A stretch of 64,000 bases of DNA from Chitinophaga chungangae (GCF_017742215.1 NZ_JAGHKP010000003.1:1112308-1176307); one strand, 5' to 3'. Numbered from the stretch's first letter, positions 45,732 to 54,526 are shown. Notes: generated from the sequence alone by a model not told the origin. Made by a program: numbers and translations.

Positions 45732-46433
45732 ATGAAAGAAAAACTTGCCGGCACAGACTGGGCAGCCGTTACGCAGGAGCTGCACGAAAAAGGGTACGCC
45801 ATCGTTCCCGGCGCGCTCAAACCGCTGGAATGCACGGCCCTCACCGTGTCTTACCTCGATGATACCCTATACCGCAAAACGATCTCCATGGAGCGCTACC
45901 GTTTCGGCGCGGGTGAATACAAATATTTCAGTTACCCGCTTCCCCCGCTGATACAGCAGATCCGTGAAACGGTATACCCGCACCTGGCGCCTGTGGCCAA
46001 CAGCTGGATGAACGCCCTGGGCATCGAACGCAGGTACCCGCCTTCCCACGCGGAACTGCTGAAAGAATGTAATGCCGCCGGGCAAACCAAACCCACGGTG
46101 CTTATCCTGCAATATGGGCAGGGCGGACATAATACGCTCCACCAGGACCTCTACGGCGATGTATTTTTCCCGTTCCAGCTGGTGCTTTTTTTATCGCAGC
46201 CGGGGCAGGACCATAACGGCGGGGAATTTGTGCTGGTAGAACAGCGGCCGCGCGCGCAGTCGAGGCCGGTAGTGCTGCGCCCGGCGAAAGGGGATATGCT
46301 GATCTTCACCACCAATTTCCGGCCGGTGAAAGGCAGCAAGGGTTATTACCGCGTGAACGTGAAACACGGCGTGAGTGAAATAACTAACGGCCACCGCTAC
46401 ACGCTTGGCATTATTTTCCATGACGCGCAATAA
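45732..46433 (+). CDS. 2-oxoglutarate/Fe(II)-dependent oxygenase
   Basis: 233 residues, cytoplasmic. The iron-binding triad is visible as His137-x-Asp139 (TLHQDLYGD) and His212 (VKHGVSE), with Arg222 placed to bind 2-oxoglutarate (GHRYTLGIIFH). The fold matches the prolyl-hydroxylase-like branch of the superfamily. It is followed 6 bases later by an Ada-like zinc protein, so the pair is probably an operon. Alkylation repair is a plausible role by this association but is not shown by the sequence. Confidence 0.87.
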   Translation: MKEKLAGTDWAAVTQELHEKGYAIVPGALKPLECTALTVSYLDDTLYRKTISMERYRFGAGEYKYFSYPLPPLIQQIRETVYPHLAPVANSWMNALGIERRYPPSHAELLKECNAAGQTKPTVLILQYGQGGHNTLHQDLYGDVFFPFQLVLFLSQPGQDHNGGEFVLVEQRPRAQSRPVVLRPAKGDMLIFTTNFRPVKGSKGYYRVNVKHGVSEITNGHRYTLGIIFHDAQ

Positions 46434-46439
46434 AACCGG

Positions 46440-46697
46440 ATGACGATGCATTTGTTTCTCCATAAAGACCTGGATGGCCCCGCGTTGCGTTCGCTAATGC
46501 GGGCGGGGAAGATCAGGTTCGCCGGCAACCGTAACCTGAAGATCTACGGCAGGCTGGATTGCGTATCCGGCAAAAGAATGAAGCGGGAGAACCGTGTGTT
46601 CTTCGCCAGCGAAAGATCCGCGCAGGCAAACGGTTACCGGCCCTGCGGGCGTTGTATGCGGGAAGCGTACAGGCGGTGGAAACGATCGGCGGAATAA
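46440..46697 (+). CDS. Ada-type metal-binding domain protein (stand-alone)
   Basis: 85 residues. The core resembles the N-terminal zinc domain of Ada: Cys41 in GRLDCVSGKRMK, NRVFFASERSAQANGYRPC and Cys69-x-x-Cys72. Ada's second cysteine (Cys42 of the C-x3-C pair) is replaced here by Lys45, so three of the four ligands remain. This is a known orphan family in Bacteroidota. It lies directly behind the oxygenase gene. Binding of methylated phosphates or zinc is inference. Confidence 0.8.
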   Translation: MTMHLFLHKDLDGPALRSLMRAGKIRFAGNRNLKIYGRLDCVSGKRMKRENRVFFASERSAQANGYRPCGRCMREAYRRWKRSAE

Positions 46698-46848
46698 AGC
46701 GCGTTATCTAATTTTTTATTCACCCATGTCATTTTTTGCCCCGGCCGCATCCGCATTTCCAGCAGAGAACTGCCCCGGCCATCCGGCGTGAGCGGCAGCC
46801 TGATGCGAATCGTTATTCTCAATTCTTCCGTGAGCGGCGGTAATTGCT

Positions 46849-46856
46849 TAATTTTG
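46849..46856 (+). promoter_or_regulatory. Candidate -7 box before the MscS gene
   Basis: TAATTTTG matches TAnnTTTG and lies 8 bases before the chosen ATG at 46865, which would make the message leaderless or nearly so. No good -33 element is seen. Confidence 0.3.
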
Positions 46857-46864
46857 CCAGCATC

Positions 46865-47770
46865 ATGGTTACAGATCAGGCAACTTACAACAGGAAAAAA
46901 TTCAGGAACCAGATACTCATCTTCATCGTCAAGCTGGCGGTGTACCTGGCGGTGGTATACGTCAATTTCACGCAGCATGAGTGGTTTGAAAAACATGCCA
47001 TAGCAGCGCGCATCGCCAATGCCCTGTCTATTTTCCTCGGCGCCAACCTGCTGATCTCCATCGGCTGGATCGTCATGATCTCCTGGTACCTCCGCAAAAA
47101 CCGCATGCAGCGGCTCACGAGAGACAACTTCGTGCTGGGCCTCAACCGCATCTCCTCGGTGCTCAACACCATTTTCGCGCTCATTTCCATCATGGTGGCG
47201 TTCGGCGTGAACATCGCCGATCTGTTCGTGAGCGTGAGCATCGCCGCGGCGGCGTTCGCCCTGCTGTCTAAAGACTACGTGACCAATATGATCAACGGCC
47301 TCATCATCATGTTCTCCGACCAGCTGAGCCTGGGCGACCAGGTGAGGGTGGGAGAGTACCGCGGCAAAGTGCTCGACATTACTTTGATCAACGTGGTGCT
47401 GCAGAACGACGACGACGATATCGTGCTGATCCCCAACAGCGTTATTTTTTCGACTATGGTGCTCAACCAGAGCAAACAGAACATCAAAAAACTGACGATA
47501 GAGTTCGAGCTCGACCTCAAATACCAGTCCTCGCCTGATGAGCTGGAAAAAGAGCTGAAAGGCGTGTTGCGCCCGTTTGCCACCAATATCACCGAGAACA
47601 GTTTTTCGCTGAAGATACTCGAGATCAAAAAAGATCTCGTTCATTACAAGGTGCAGTTCCTGATCCCGCGGCCAGACAAAGAAACGGAACGCAAAATGCG
47701 CAGGCTGCTGATCAACACCATCCTGTCTTTCTCCGGCAGGGAAGTGAATGCGGAGGACGAGCCCCTGTAA
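46865..47770 (+). CDS. Mechanosensitive ion channel, MscS family
   Basis: 301 residues from the ATG at 46865 (MVTDQATYNRKKF). Membrane helices lie near 15-35, 50-70 and 95-115, then the pore-lining helix rich in Ala/Gly (SIAAAAFALLSKDYVTNMIN) and the conserved MscS beta domain (SLGDQVRVGEYRGKVLDIT, VLIPNSVIFS). The C-terminal alpha/beta domain is complete. It opens under membrane tension to release solutes during osmotic downshock. The next gene follows 35 bases later. Confidence 0.92.
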   Translation: MVTDQATYNRKKFRNQILIFIVKLAVYLAVVYVNFTQHEWFEKHAIAARIANALSIFLGANLLISIGWIVMISWYLRKNRMQRLTRDNFVLGLNRISSVLNTIFALISIMVAFGVNIADLFVSVSIAAAAFALLSKDYVTNMINGLIIMFSDQLSLGDQVRVGEYRGKVLDITLINVVLQNDDDDIVLIPNSVIFSTMVLNQSKQNIKKLTIEFELDLKYQSSPDELEKELKGVLRPFATNITENSFSLKILEIKKDLVHYKVQFLIPRPDKETERKMRRLLINTILSFSGREVNAEDEPL

Positions 47771-47805
47771 TTTATTTGTATATATTAGCGTTCAAAATCA
47801 CTGAA

Positions 47806-48351
47806 ATGGAAGAATTAACAGCAGGCATCGGCTCCCGGGTGCAGCATGCGCGTTTCGGGCCGGGTGTGATCATCGGCGTGAAATACGCGCAGTACGTTGT
47901 AACCTTCATCAACAGCGGCGTGGAAGAGATCGATAAAACAGACCCGCTTTTCGAAGTGTTGTACAGCGAAAACCAGACCGTTGAAATAGAAACCGCTTCG
48001 CAGCTGGAAACCTCGTTGCTGAAGATCCTCCGCCTCTGGAACGGCTTCGGCGAAGTAGTGCCCATCGGCGAACGCTGGGCCGGCGGCACTATGGTACTGC
48101 AGCCGAAAGACTCTTCGCTCAAAGGAAAAGAAGTGCCGCTGGAAGTATTTTTTCACAAGATCGTAATGGTGCGCGACAGGCTGCGTGTGCTGGAGCAGCA
48201 GATCAACGGGCATAAGCAGCTCAGCGAAGAAGATAAAGTGAACCTGCAGCAATACATCACGCGGATATACGGTTCGCTTACCACGTTCAACGTACTTTTC
48301 AGGGAAAAGGAACACTGGTTCACAGGTGAAAAAGGTGCGAACGGCGAGTGA
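47806..48351 (+). CDS. Conserved hypothetical protein with UvrD/CarD-like Tudor N-terminal motif
   Basis: 181 residues from the ATG at 47806. Residues about 6-45 (GSRVQHARFGPGVIIG, then a hydrophobic strand VVTFINSGVEEID) resemble the small beta-barrel seen at the C-terminus of UvrD/PcrA helicases and in CarD-like proteins, which bind RNA polymerase. The remainder is helical, ending with a long amphipathic segment (about 110-165). No catalytic motif is recognised. It follows the MscS gene closely. RNA polymerase or nucleic-acid contact is a guess from the motif. Confidence 0.65.
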   Translation: MEELTAGIGSRVQHARFGPGVIIGVKYAQYVVTFINSGVEEIDKTDPLFEVLYSENQTVEIETASQLETSLLKILRLWNGFGEVVPIGERWAGGTMVLQPKDSSLKGKEVPLEVFFHKIVMVRDRLRVLEQQINGHKQLSEEDKVNLQQYITRIYGSLTTFNVLFREKEHWFTGEKGANGE

Positions 48352-48365
48352 AAAAAATGCAATAT

Positions 48366-48395
48366 TTTGTTATTCTGATATTATTCTATAATTTG
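48366..48395 (+). promoter_or_regulatory. Candidate promoter of a short untranslated transcript
   Basis: TTTG (48366-48369) and ATAATTTG (48388-48395) are 18 bases apart, close to consensus. A terminator follows at 48431-48457 with no gene between. Confidence 0.35.
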
Positions 48396-48430
48396 CCCCG
48401 ATAAGGCAATACTACAATTGGAAATTTATG

Positions 48431-48457
48431 AGCCCCGGCAAAAAGCCGGGGCTTTTT
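48431..48457 (+). terminator. Terminator hairpin
   Basis: AGCCCCGGC (48431-48439) pairs with GCCGGGGCT (48445-48453) around an AAAAA loop, followed by TTTT. It can serve the Tudor-like gene 80 bases upstream or a short RNA from the promoter candidate at 48366. Confidence 0.8.
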
Positions 48458-48494
48458 CGTGCGCGGAAATAACGGGTACGGGCACACGTCTCCG

Positions 48495-48992
48495 TTATGC
48501 CCTTATCACCGCCTGCGGAACGATCCGCGTGCTGATAACGTTCCATGCATCGTGGTCCCAGCGAAAGTGCATGGCCTCGGCGCTGTTGAAACGCGCGTAA
48601 CGTTGCGGCCGGTAGCCACGGCGAAGCGATACGAAAATGAGCAGGCGTTCGCCGGGAAAAGCATGTTTAGGGTCGCGCAGCGTTACTTCCCCGTTTTTAA
48701 CGGCATATACGCCGGCCGACCGGATGTTATTCCAGGGAAAATCCCTTTTCCAGAAAGGGCAGGAGAAACGGATGCCGCCTGCATTGAGGGTAACGGTCAC
48801 TGAATTGCCGCCCAGGCGCACGAGCACCATCAGGCTGAGCAATAGCGCGCCGGTAATGATATAGGCTGGTTTCCTCAAAATAATGCCGGTGAATAAGATC
48901 GTCAGGTTAATGGTAAAAAAAAGCAGGCGCAGCAACTGGCGTTTCAGCCTGCGGCCGGCCCTGATCCGGATAGTCCGGGTAATATTGGCCAT
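48495..48992 (-). CDS. Two-helix membrane protein with PH-like domain
   Basis: 165 residues from the ATG at 48992; an ATG 16 codons upstream gives a longer form. A basic N-terminus (RRLKRQ) precedes two hydrophobic helices (about 22-42 and 44-60). A soluble part follows with strands SVTVTLNAGGIRFSCPF and WNNIRSAGVYAVKNGEVTL, and a Phe-Pro-Trp-x-x-Ile turn like that of bacterial PH domains. It is not recognised as a named family. Cytoplasmic side and function are unknown. Confidence 0.6.
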   Translation of the reverse strand: MANITRTIRIRAGRRLKRQLLRLLFFTINLTILFTGIILRKPAYIITGALLLSLMVLVRLGGNSVTVTLNAGGIRFSCPFWKRDFPWNNIRSAGVYAVKNGEVTLRDPKHAFPGERLLIFVSLRRGYRPQRYARFNSAEAMHFRWDHDAWNVISTRIVPQAVIRA

Positions 48993-49092
48993 GGTTGCCC
49001 GTTTATAAAAACTGCGGTGCATAAGCATGCACCGCAGCATCAGTAGGTAGTATTATCTGTGTGTATTCAGTTAAAAAGGAGACGGGAACGGA

Positions 49093-49383
49093 TTAATTCT
49101 CATATTCCTCCCCGCGCAGCGTACATTCGATCTGGTGCTTTACAGGCGCGCTGAAGCCAACCAGTTCAATGTTCGGACGCTCGTCCAGGCAGATCTTGAT
49201 CTTGCCGTTTTCCGTGATCAATACGTCGTGAATCGGTTCGAGAAGGGCAAAAAGCATACGTTTTCCGCTTTCTGCGATCTGGTTCATGATGGAATCTTCG
49301 AGTTGGTAAAACTCACGGTTTTTGTACGAATAGGATACTTGTACCATCTGTTTGGTTTTTTCGATAGGATATCTTGACCGCAT
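49093..49383 (-). CDS. Small hypothetical protein
   Basis: 96 residues, or 84 from the Met at 49347 (MVQVSYSYKNREF), which is equally possible. Acidic and charged, no signal peptide, no membrane helix and no recognised domain. The layout (beta-alpha-beta, SYSYKNREF, IMNQIAESGKRMLFAL, IKICLDERPNIELV) suggests a small soluble fold. It is alone on the minus strand between two plus-strand genes. Confidence 0.6.
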   Translation of the reverse strand: MRSRYPIEKTKQMVQVSYSYKNREFYQLEDSIMNQIAESGKRMLFALLEPIHDVLITENGKIKICLDERPNIELVGFSAPVKHQIECTLRGEEYEN

Positions 49384-49609
49384 AAAAATACTGAATTTAT
49401 TAAATTGTCAAAATTTATTATGGATAATTTATCAAAATTCATTCCACTACATAATCAAAGAAGTTTGAAAACCTTGAGTGTATTACATTTCCCCTTGAAG
49501 ATCAACGGGAAAGAAAAAATGTTACCACTTACCATTTATAATATTCCGGCCCCGGGTTTGGGCCTGAATCCCTTATTTTTATGTTCATATCAATTTCATA
49601 ATATCCAGT

Positions 49610-51787
49610 ATGCGATCATTTAACAGACTATTCCTGCTGATCTGCCTCCTTATCGCAGGCACTGCCGATGCCCAGCAATTGAAATGGAACCGCGCGGGCG
49701 ACGCGTTTTACCAGCGGCAAGACGGCGCCATTTACACCATATCCGCCGCCAACGGCCAGCGTACCGAACTGGTGACCGCCGGGGCGCTTACCCCGGCCGG
49801 CGCAGACGAGCCTTTACCGGGCCACCATTTCACCTTCACGCCGGATGAAAAAGGGCTGCTGCTGTTCACCAACACCAAACGCGTTTGGCGGTACGAAACC
49901 CGCGGCGATTACTGGTATTACGACCTCACCGGTAAAAAGCTGCGCCAGCTCGGCAAAGGTTTGCCCGAGGCCTCGCTCATGTTCGCCAAGATCTCGCCCG
50001 ACGGCAAAAAGGCCGCTTACGTAAGCCGGCATAACCTGTATGCGGAAGACCTGGCCACCGGGAAGATCGAACAGCTCACTAAAGACGGCACCCGCAAGCT
50101 CATCAATGGTACTTTCGACTGGGCTTACGAAGAAGAGTTCGGCTGCCGCGACGGTTTCCGCTGGAGCCCGGACAGTAAGAACATCGCCTACTGGCAGATC
50201 GACGCGAAAAATATCCGCGACTTCCTGATGATCAACAATACCGATTCGATCTATTCCTTCACCGTGCCAGTGGAGTATCCCAAGGCCGGGCAGGACCCGT
50301 CGCTGTGCAGGGTGGGCGTGGTGAGCCTCGCCACTAAAAAGACCAGCTGGATGAAAGTGCCCGGCGACCCCGTGCAGCATTACATCCCGCGCATGGAGTG
50401 GATACCGGGTACGGGCAAACTCATCATCCAGCAGCTGAACCGCAAACAGAACACCTCCAAACTGATGGTGCTGCAGGCGGCCACAGGCGCGGCCAACACC
50501 ATTTTCACCGAAACCGACAACACCTGGGTGGATGTGAAATCCAGCTGGGACGACGGGGACATTACCGGCTGGGACTGGCTCAACAACGGCCAGTCGTTCC
50601 TCTGGGTCAGCGAAAAAGACGGCTGGAGGCATATTTACGAGATCAATACCGCCAGCGGTAAAGAAAAACTGCTGACCAGCGGCGATTACGATGTGATCAA
50701 TCTTTGCCAGTACAGCGAAACCGAAGGCCAGCTATACTTCCTGGCTTCCCCCGGCGACGCTACTGGTCAATACCTTTACCGCACCAGTCTTTCCGGTGGC
50801 GCGCCCACGGCCGTAACACCGAAAAAAGAACAGCCCGGCACGCACAAATACGAGATATCGCCGAACTGCAAGCTGGCGGGGCATTCCTACGAAAACCACC
50901 GGCTGAGCCCGGTACTGGAGTTTGTTTCGCTGCCCGATCATAAAAGCATCACCGGGAAAGATTTCGCGGCGGAAGCCGCAAAAGCGGCGCAGAAGCCCGA
51001 CAACACCACGTATTTCCAGGTGACCACGGCAGATAACATTACGCTGGACGCCTGGATGACCAAACCCGACAACTTCGATTCCACCAAAAAATACCCGGTG
51101 GTATTTTACGTATACGGCGAGCCCGCGTCTTTCAAGATCACCGACAGCTGGGGCGCTACCAACAATTTCCTCTATGATGGGGACATGGGCAAAGACGGCT
51201 ACATCTACATTTCCCTCGACAACCGCGGCACGCCCGCACCCAAAGGCCGCGAATGGCGCAAAAGCATCTACCGCCAGGTAGGCCTCATCAACGCCCGCGA
51301 CCAGGCGATGGGAGCGAAGGAAATACTCAAACTGCCGTATGTGGACAAAGACCGCGTGGCCGTATGGGGCTGGAGCGGCGGCGGTTCCATGACGCTCAAC
51401 CTGTTGTTCCAATACCCGGAGATCTACAAGACCGGCATCGCCATTGCGGCGGTGGCCAACGAGCTGACGTACGACAACATTTACCAGGAACGTTACATGG
51501 GCCTGCCGCAGGAGAACCGGGAAGATTTCATTGCCGGCTCGCCCATTACACATGCGAAGAACCTGCAGGGCAAGCTGCTGTATATCCATGGCACGGGAGA
51601 CGACAACGTTCATTACCAGAACGCTGAAATGCTCATCAACGAACTGATCAAACACAAAAAGATCTTTCAGATGATGGCTTATCCCAACCGCACCCACGGC
51701 ATTTACGAAGGCGAAGGCACCAGCGAGCACCTGAGCGCGCTGTACACGCACTTCCTGAAAGAGAATTGTCCCCCCGGCGCTAAATAA
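49610..51787 (+). CDS. Dipeptidyl peptidase IV-like S9 family serine peptidase
   Basis: 725 residues with a signal peptide (1-21, GTADAQ). The N-terminal eight-blade beta-propeller contains DWAYEEEF, whose Glu pair anchors the substrate amino group in DPP4. The C-terminal alpha/beta hydrolase domain carries Ser589 in GWSGGGS, Asp664 in HGTGDDNVH and His696 in NRTHGIYEG. It should remove dipeptides, usually Xaa-Pro, from peptides in the periplasm, feeding peptide use. Monocistronic with a strong terminator. Confidence 0.94.
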   Translation: MRSFNRLFLLICLLIAGTADAQQLKWNRAGDAFYQRQDGAIYTISAANGQRTELVTAGALTPAGADEPLPGHHFTFTPDEKGLLLFTNTKRVWRYETRGDYWYYDLTGKKLRQLGKGLPEASLMFAKISPDGKKAAYVSRHNLYAEDLATGKIEQLTKDGTRKLINGTFDWAYEEEFGCRDGFRWSPDSKNIAYWQIDAKNIRDFLMINNTDSIYSFTVPVEYPKAGQDPSLCRVGVVSLATKKTSWMKVPGDPVQHYIPRMEWIPGTGKLIIQQLNRKQNTSKLMVLQAATGAANTIFTETDNTWVDVKSSWDDGDITGWDWLNNGQSFLWVSEKDGWRHIYEINTASGKEKLLTSGDYDVINLCQYSETEGQLYFLASPGDATGQYLYRTSLSGGAPTAVTPKKEQPGTHKYEISPNCKLAGHSYENHRLSPVLEFVSLPDHKSITGKDFAAEAAKAAQKPDNTTYFQVTTADNITLDAWMTKPDNFDSTKKYPVVFYVYGEPASFKITDSWGATNNFLYDGDMGKDGYIYISLDNRGTPAPKGREWRKSIYRQVGLINARDQAMGAKEILKLPYVDKDRVAVWGWSGGGSMTLNLLFQYPEIYKTGIAIAAVANELTYDNIYQERYMGLPQENREDFIAGSPITHAKNLQGKLLYIHGTGDDNVHYQNAEMLINELIKHKKIFQMMAYPNRTHGIYEGEGTSEHLSALYTHFLKENCPPGAK

Positions 51788-51807
51788 AATACTGCCTGAA
51801 ACATGAA

Positions 51808-51843
51808 GGGCCGGCGGAAATTTAGTTTCCGCCGGCCCTTGTT
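51808..51843 (+). terminator. Terminator of the DPP4-like gene
   Basis: A 13-bp perfect stem, GGGCCGGCGGAAA with TTTCCGCCGGCCC, around a TTTAG loop, followed by TTGTT. Confidence 0.85.
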
Positions 51844-51896
51844 ATTCTCTTTTTCATAAATTCACCCTTACTTTGCGTTCCCAACAACACCGGATC

Positions 51897-52289
51897 ATGT
51901 CAAAATCTTCCATATCAGGCATCATAGCAGCGGCGATCGTTATCATCAGCGCTTTTCTTCCCTGGATCAGCGTTCATGCGGACGGCCAGCATTTTGTGTT
52001 CACCGGCCTGCAAAGCGAAGGTTCCGCCTTCGGCGAGCCGGGCAAGCTGAGCATTGTCGTGTCTGCAATGGCGATCCTTTTATTCCTGGTGCCCAAAGCC
52101 TGGAGCCCGCGCGTCAATCTTTTCATCAGCGCATTCCTCGCCGCATGGGCGTTCAGGAACATGCTGCTGTTCTCGCGCTGCGAAATGGGCATCTGCCCGG
52201 AACAAAAGATCGGGTTGTGGCTGAGCCTTATCGCGGCGCTCGCGGTATTCGGCTGTGTGTTATGGAACTGGAAAACGCTGGTGAAGTAA
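51897..52289 (+). CDS. Small four-helix membrane protein
   Basis: 130 residues from the ATG at 51897. Four hydrophobic segments (about 8-25, 52-67, 73-92 and 104-124). Between the first two is a short extracytoplasmic loop with LPWISVHADGQHFVFTG, and a pair of Cys in SRCEMGICPEQ before the last helix could form a disulfide. It is not recognised. It stands alone after a terminator and converges with the VIT-like gene. Confidence 0.65.
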   Translation: MSKSSISGIIAAAIVIISAFLPWISVHADGQHFVFTGLQSEGSAFGEPGKLSIVVSAMAILLFLVPKAWSPRVNLFISAFLAAWAFRNMLLFSRCEMGICPEQKIGLWLSLIAALAVFGCVLWNWKTLVK

Positions 52290-52387
52290 AGGGATTTACT
52301 ACCGTTCCATTACGGTATGAACGCTTTTACATTACTAAAGCACTACTAAAGCTATACTGTTGCCCTACGGCTGAAGCCGGGTTAACC

Positions 52388-53023
52388 TCAGATAAAAGAA
52401 GAGATCATATAAGAAACCAGCACTACCGCGCCCCCGGTCAGCAGGTAACGCAGCGCCATCCGTACCGAGCCCTGGCCGGTGATCTTCGATTTCAACAAAG
52501 CAAATACCAGAAGTAATAAAAGACTGACAGTCAGACTGGTACGTGAGGCTGCCGGGAAATCTTCCTGCACCAGGTACGGCAGGAACACCACGCAGCTGCC
52601 CAGGAAAAAGAACACCCCGGTGGCGATCATGCTGCGGAGCGCGTGCAGGGTGCCGTAGGAGCGGAGCTCGACCGCTTCTTCCTCCAGCGTTTTTTCCCAC
52701 ACCTGCTGGTCTTTCTGCATTTCGTCGGCGATATGGGCAATCGTGTTATCGGAGATATCGAGTTTTTCGAGCTTTTCTTTTTCTTCGGGGCTCATTGTGC
52801 CGTCTTCCTCATCGCCGCGGTTGGCGCGGAACACGGCGATCATCATCAGCAGGGTGGCGAAACCGATCACCAGGAAATGAATGATGTAAAACGCCTGCAC
52901 GGTAAGGCTTTTGGAGTACAGCACCTGCGTGGTGAAAAGCAGGAGCAGCACCCCGTCGGGGAAGCCTATCATCATGTCCGTTTTCCAACCGGAGCTGCGG
53001 ATGGCTTTGGTGTTTGTACTCAT
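52388..53023 (-). CDS. VIT1/CCC1-like membrane protein
   Basis: 211 residues. The N-terminal DMMIGFPDGVLLLLFTTQVL and the C-terminal pair of helices (LLLLVFALLKSK, MALRYLLTGGAVVLVSYMI) follow the pattern of the VIT1/CCC1 iron/manganese transporters. A charged cytoplasmic segment (about 68-118, rich in Glu) corresponds to their metal-binding arm. Similarity is moderate and metal transport is not proven. The ATG is immediately after the rocD stop, so the two are translationally linked. Confidence 0.65.
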   Translation of the reverse strand: MSTNTKAIRSSGWKTDMMIGFPDGVLLLLFTTQVLYSKSLTVQAFYIIHFLVIGFATLLMMIAVFRANRGDEEDGTMSPEEKEKLEKLDISDNTIAHIADEMQKDQQVWEKTLEEEAVELRSYGTLHALRSMIATGVFFFLGSCVVFLPYLVQEDFPAASRTSLTVSLLLLLVFALLKSKITGQGSVRMALRYLLTGGAVVLVSYMISSFI

Positions 53024-54256
53024 TTATAAAGTTTCCAGGCTTTTTTGAATAATGCCCACACATTCTTCGATCTGCGCGGCATTGATAATGAGCGGCGGCG
53101 CAAACCGGATCTTGTCGCCATGGGTGGGCTTCGCCAGCAGGCCGTTCTCTTTCAGCGCAAGGCACAATTCCCATGCCGCGTCTTCGTGCGGGTGTTTGAT
53201 CTCGATGGCGTTGAGCAGGCCTTTTCCGCGCACCACGCTGATAAACGGCGAGTTGATGGCTTTGATGCCGTTGCGCAGCAGTTCGCCCATTTTTACGGCG
53301 TTTTCCGCCATCCGTTCGTTGCGCAGCACTTCCAGCGCCGCCATGGCCACTTTGCAGGCCAGCGGGTTGCCGCCGTAGGTGGAACCGTGCTCTCCCGGCT
53401 GAATGGTCAGCATGACGGCATCGTCTGCCAATACCGCCGAAACGGGCAGCATGCCGCCGGAAAGGGCTTTACCGAGTATCAGGATGTCTGGCCGCACCTG
53501 TTCGTGGTCGCAGGCCAGCATCATGCCGGTACGGGCGAGGCCGGTCTGGATCTCGTCCGCTATGAACAATACGTTTGCGTCTATACAATATTGGCGCACC
53601 TTGGAAAGATAACCGTCGTCCGGCACCTTTACCCCGGCTTCGCCCTGGATGGGCTCTACCATAAAACCGGCCACGTTCGGGTCCTGCAGCGCCGCTTCCA
53701 GCGCGGGCAGGTTGTTGAAGGGGATCACTTCGTAACCGGGCATATAGGGGCCGAAGCCGCGGCGGGCTACAGGATCGCTGCTGAACGACACGACGTTCAG
53801 AGTACGGCCGTGGAAGTTTTCGGTGCATACAATGATCTTCGCTTTGTTCTCCGGGATGCCTTTCACTACGTACCCCCAGCGGCGGCAAAGTTTCAGGGCG
53901 GTTTCCACGGCTTCCACGCCGGTGTTCATCGGCAATACCTTGTCGTACCCGAAATAACGGGTAATATACGCGGCAAATTCACCGAGCAGCTGGCTGTAAA
54001 AGGCGCGGGAGGTAAGGGTGAGCTGCTGCGCCTGTTCTACCAGGGCGCTCACGATTTTAGGGTGACAATGCCCCTGGTTGACGGCGGAATAGCCGGAAAG
54101 AAAGTCGTAATACCGTTTCCCGTCCACATCCCACACATGTACGCCCTCCCCACGGTTGAGCACCACGGGCAGGGGGTGATAATTGTGCGCGCCGAATTCT
54201 TCTTCCAGTCCTAAATAGTGTTGCGTCCGTTCGCTGATCGTATAATTGGGTACCAT
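53024..54256 (-). CDS. rocD: Ornithine aminotransferase
   Basis: 410 residues, class III aminotransferase using pyridoxal phosphate. The PLP lysine is Lys263 in ILGKALSGG. Other marks are SGYSAVNQGHCHPKIV, MNTGVEAVETALKL, ADEIQTGLARTG and GEHGSTYGGNPLAC, which fit the OAT subgroup. It converts ornithine and 2-oxoglutarate to glutamate semialdehyde and glutamate, linking arginine and proline metabolism. It lies between the ACBP gene (9 bases) and the VIT-like gene (0 bases). Confidence 0.95.
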   Translation of the reverse strand: MVPNYTISERTQHYLGLEEEFGAHNYHPLPVVLNRGEGVHVWDVDGKRYYDFLSGYSAVNQGHCHPKIVSALVEQAQQLTLTSRAFYSQLLGEFAAYITRYFGYDKVLPMNTGVEAVETALKLCRRWGYVVKGIPENKAKIIVCTENFHGRTLNVVSFSSDPVARRGFGPYMPGYEVIPFNNLPALEAALQDPNVAGFMVEPIQGEAGVKVPDDGYLSKVRQYCIDANVLFIADEIQTGLARTGMMLACDHEQVRPDILILGKALSGGMLPVSAVLADDAVMLTIQPGEHGSTYGGNPLACKVAMAALEVLRNERMAENAVKMGELLRNGIKAINSPFISVVRGKGLLNAIEIKHPHEDAAWELCLALKENGLLAKPTHGDKIRFAPPLIINAAQIEECVGIIQKSLETL

Positions 54257-54265
54257 GCGGTAAAG

Positions 54266-54526
54266 TTACTTATTCTTCAGCTGATTCACCAGCGCGATGT
54301 ATTGCTCCATGGCCTCTTCTTTGGTTTTGCCTTTGAGGTGGGTCCAGGCGTCGTATTTGGCTTTGCCCACGAAGTCGAACATATTGGCGGGCGGCTCGAT
54401 GTTGATGTCGCCCTCGGTGGCCTGTTTGTAAAGGGAATAAAGTTGCAGGAGGATGTCGTTATCCGGTTTGGAATCCAGTGTTTTGCTGGCCGCCACGGCC
54501 TCTTCAAATAATTGTTGCAGTGCCAT
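54266..54526 (-). CDS. Acyl-CoA-binding protein
   Basis: 86 residues, the normal ACBP size. The four-helix fold is shown by LLQLYSLYKQATEGDIN, with the conserved Tyr and Lys that hold the CoA, and FDFVGKAKYDAWTHLKGKT. It carries long-chain acyl-CoA esters in the cytoplasm. First gene of a three-gene minus-strand run with rocD and the VIT-like gene; the metabolic link between them is not obvious. Confidence 0.95.
   Translation of the reverse strand: MALQQLFEEAVAASKTLDSKPDNDILLQLYSLYKQATEGDINIEPPANMFDFVGKAKYDAWTHLKGKTKEEAMEQYIALVNQLKNK

Noticed and set aside
53045..54214. A 389-codon plus-strand frame opposite rocD
   Set aside because: Antisense shadow of a well-supported ornithine aminotransferase.
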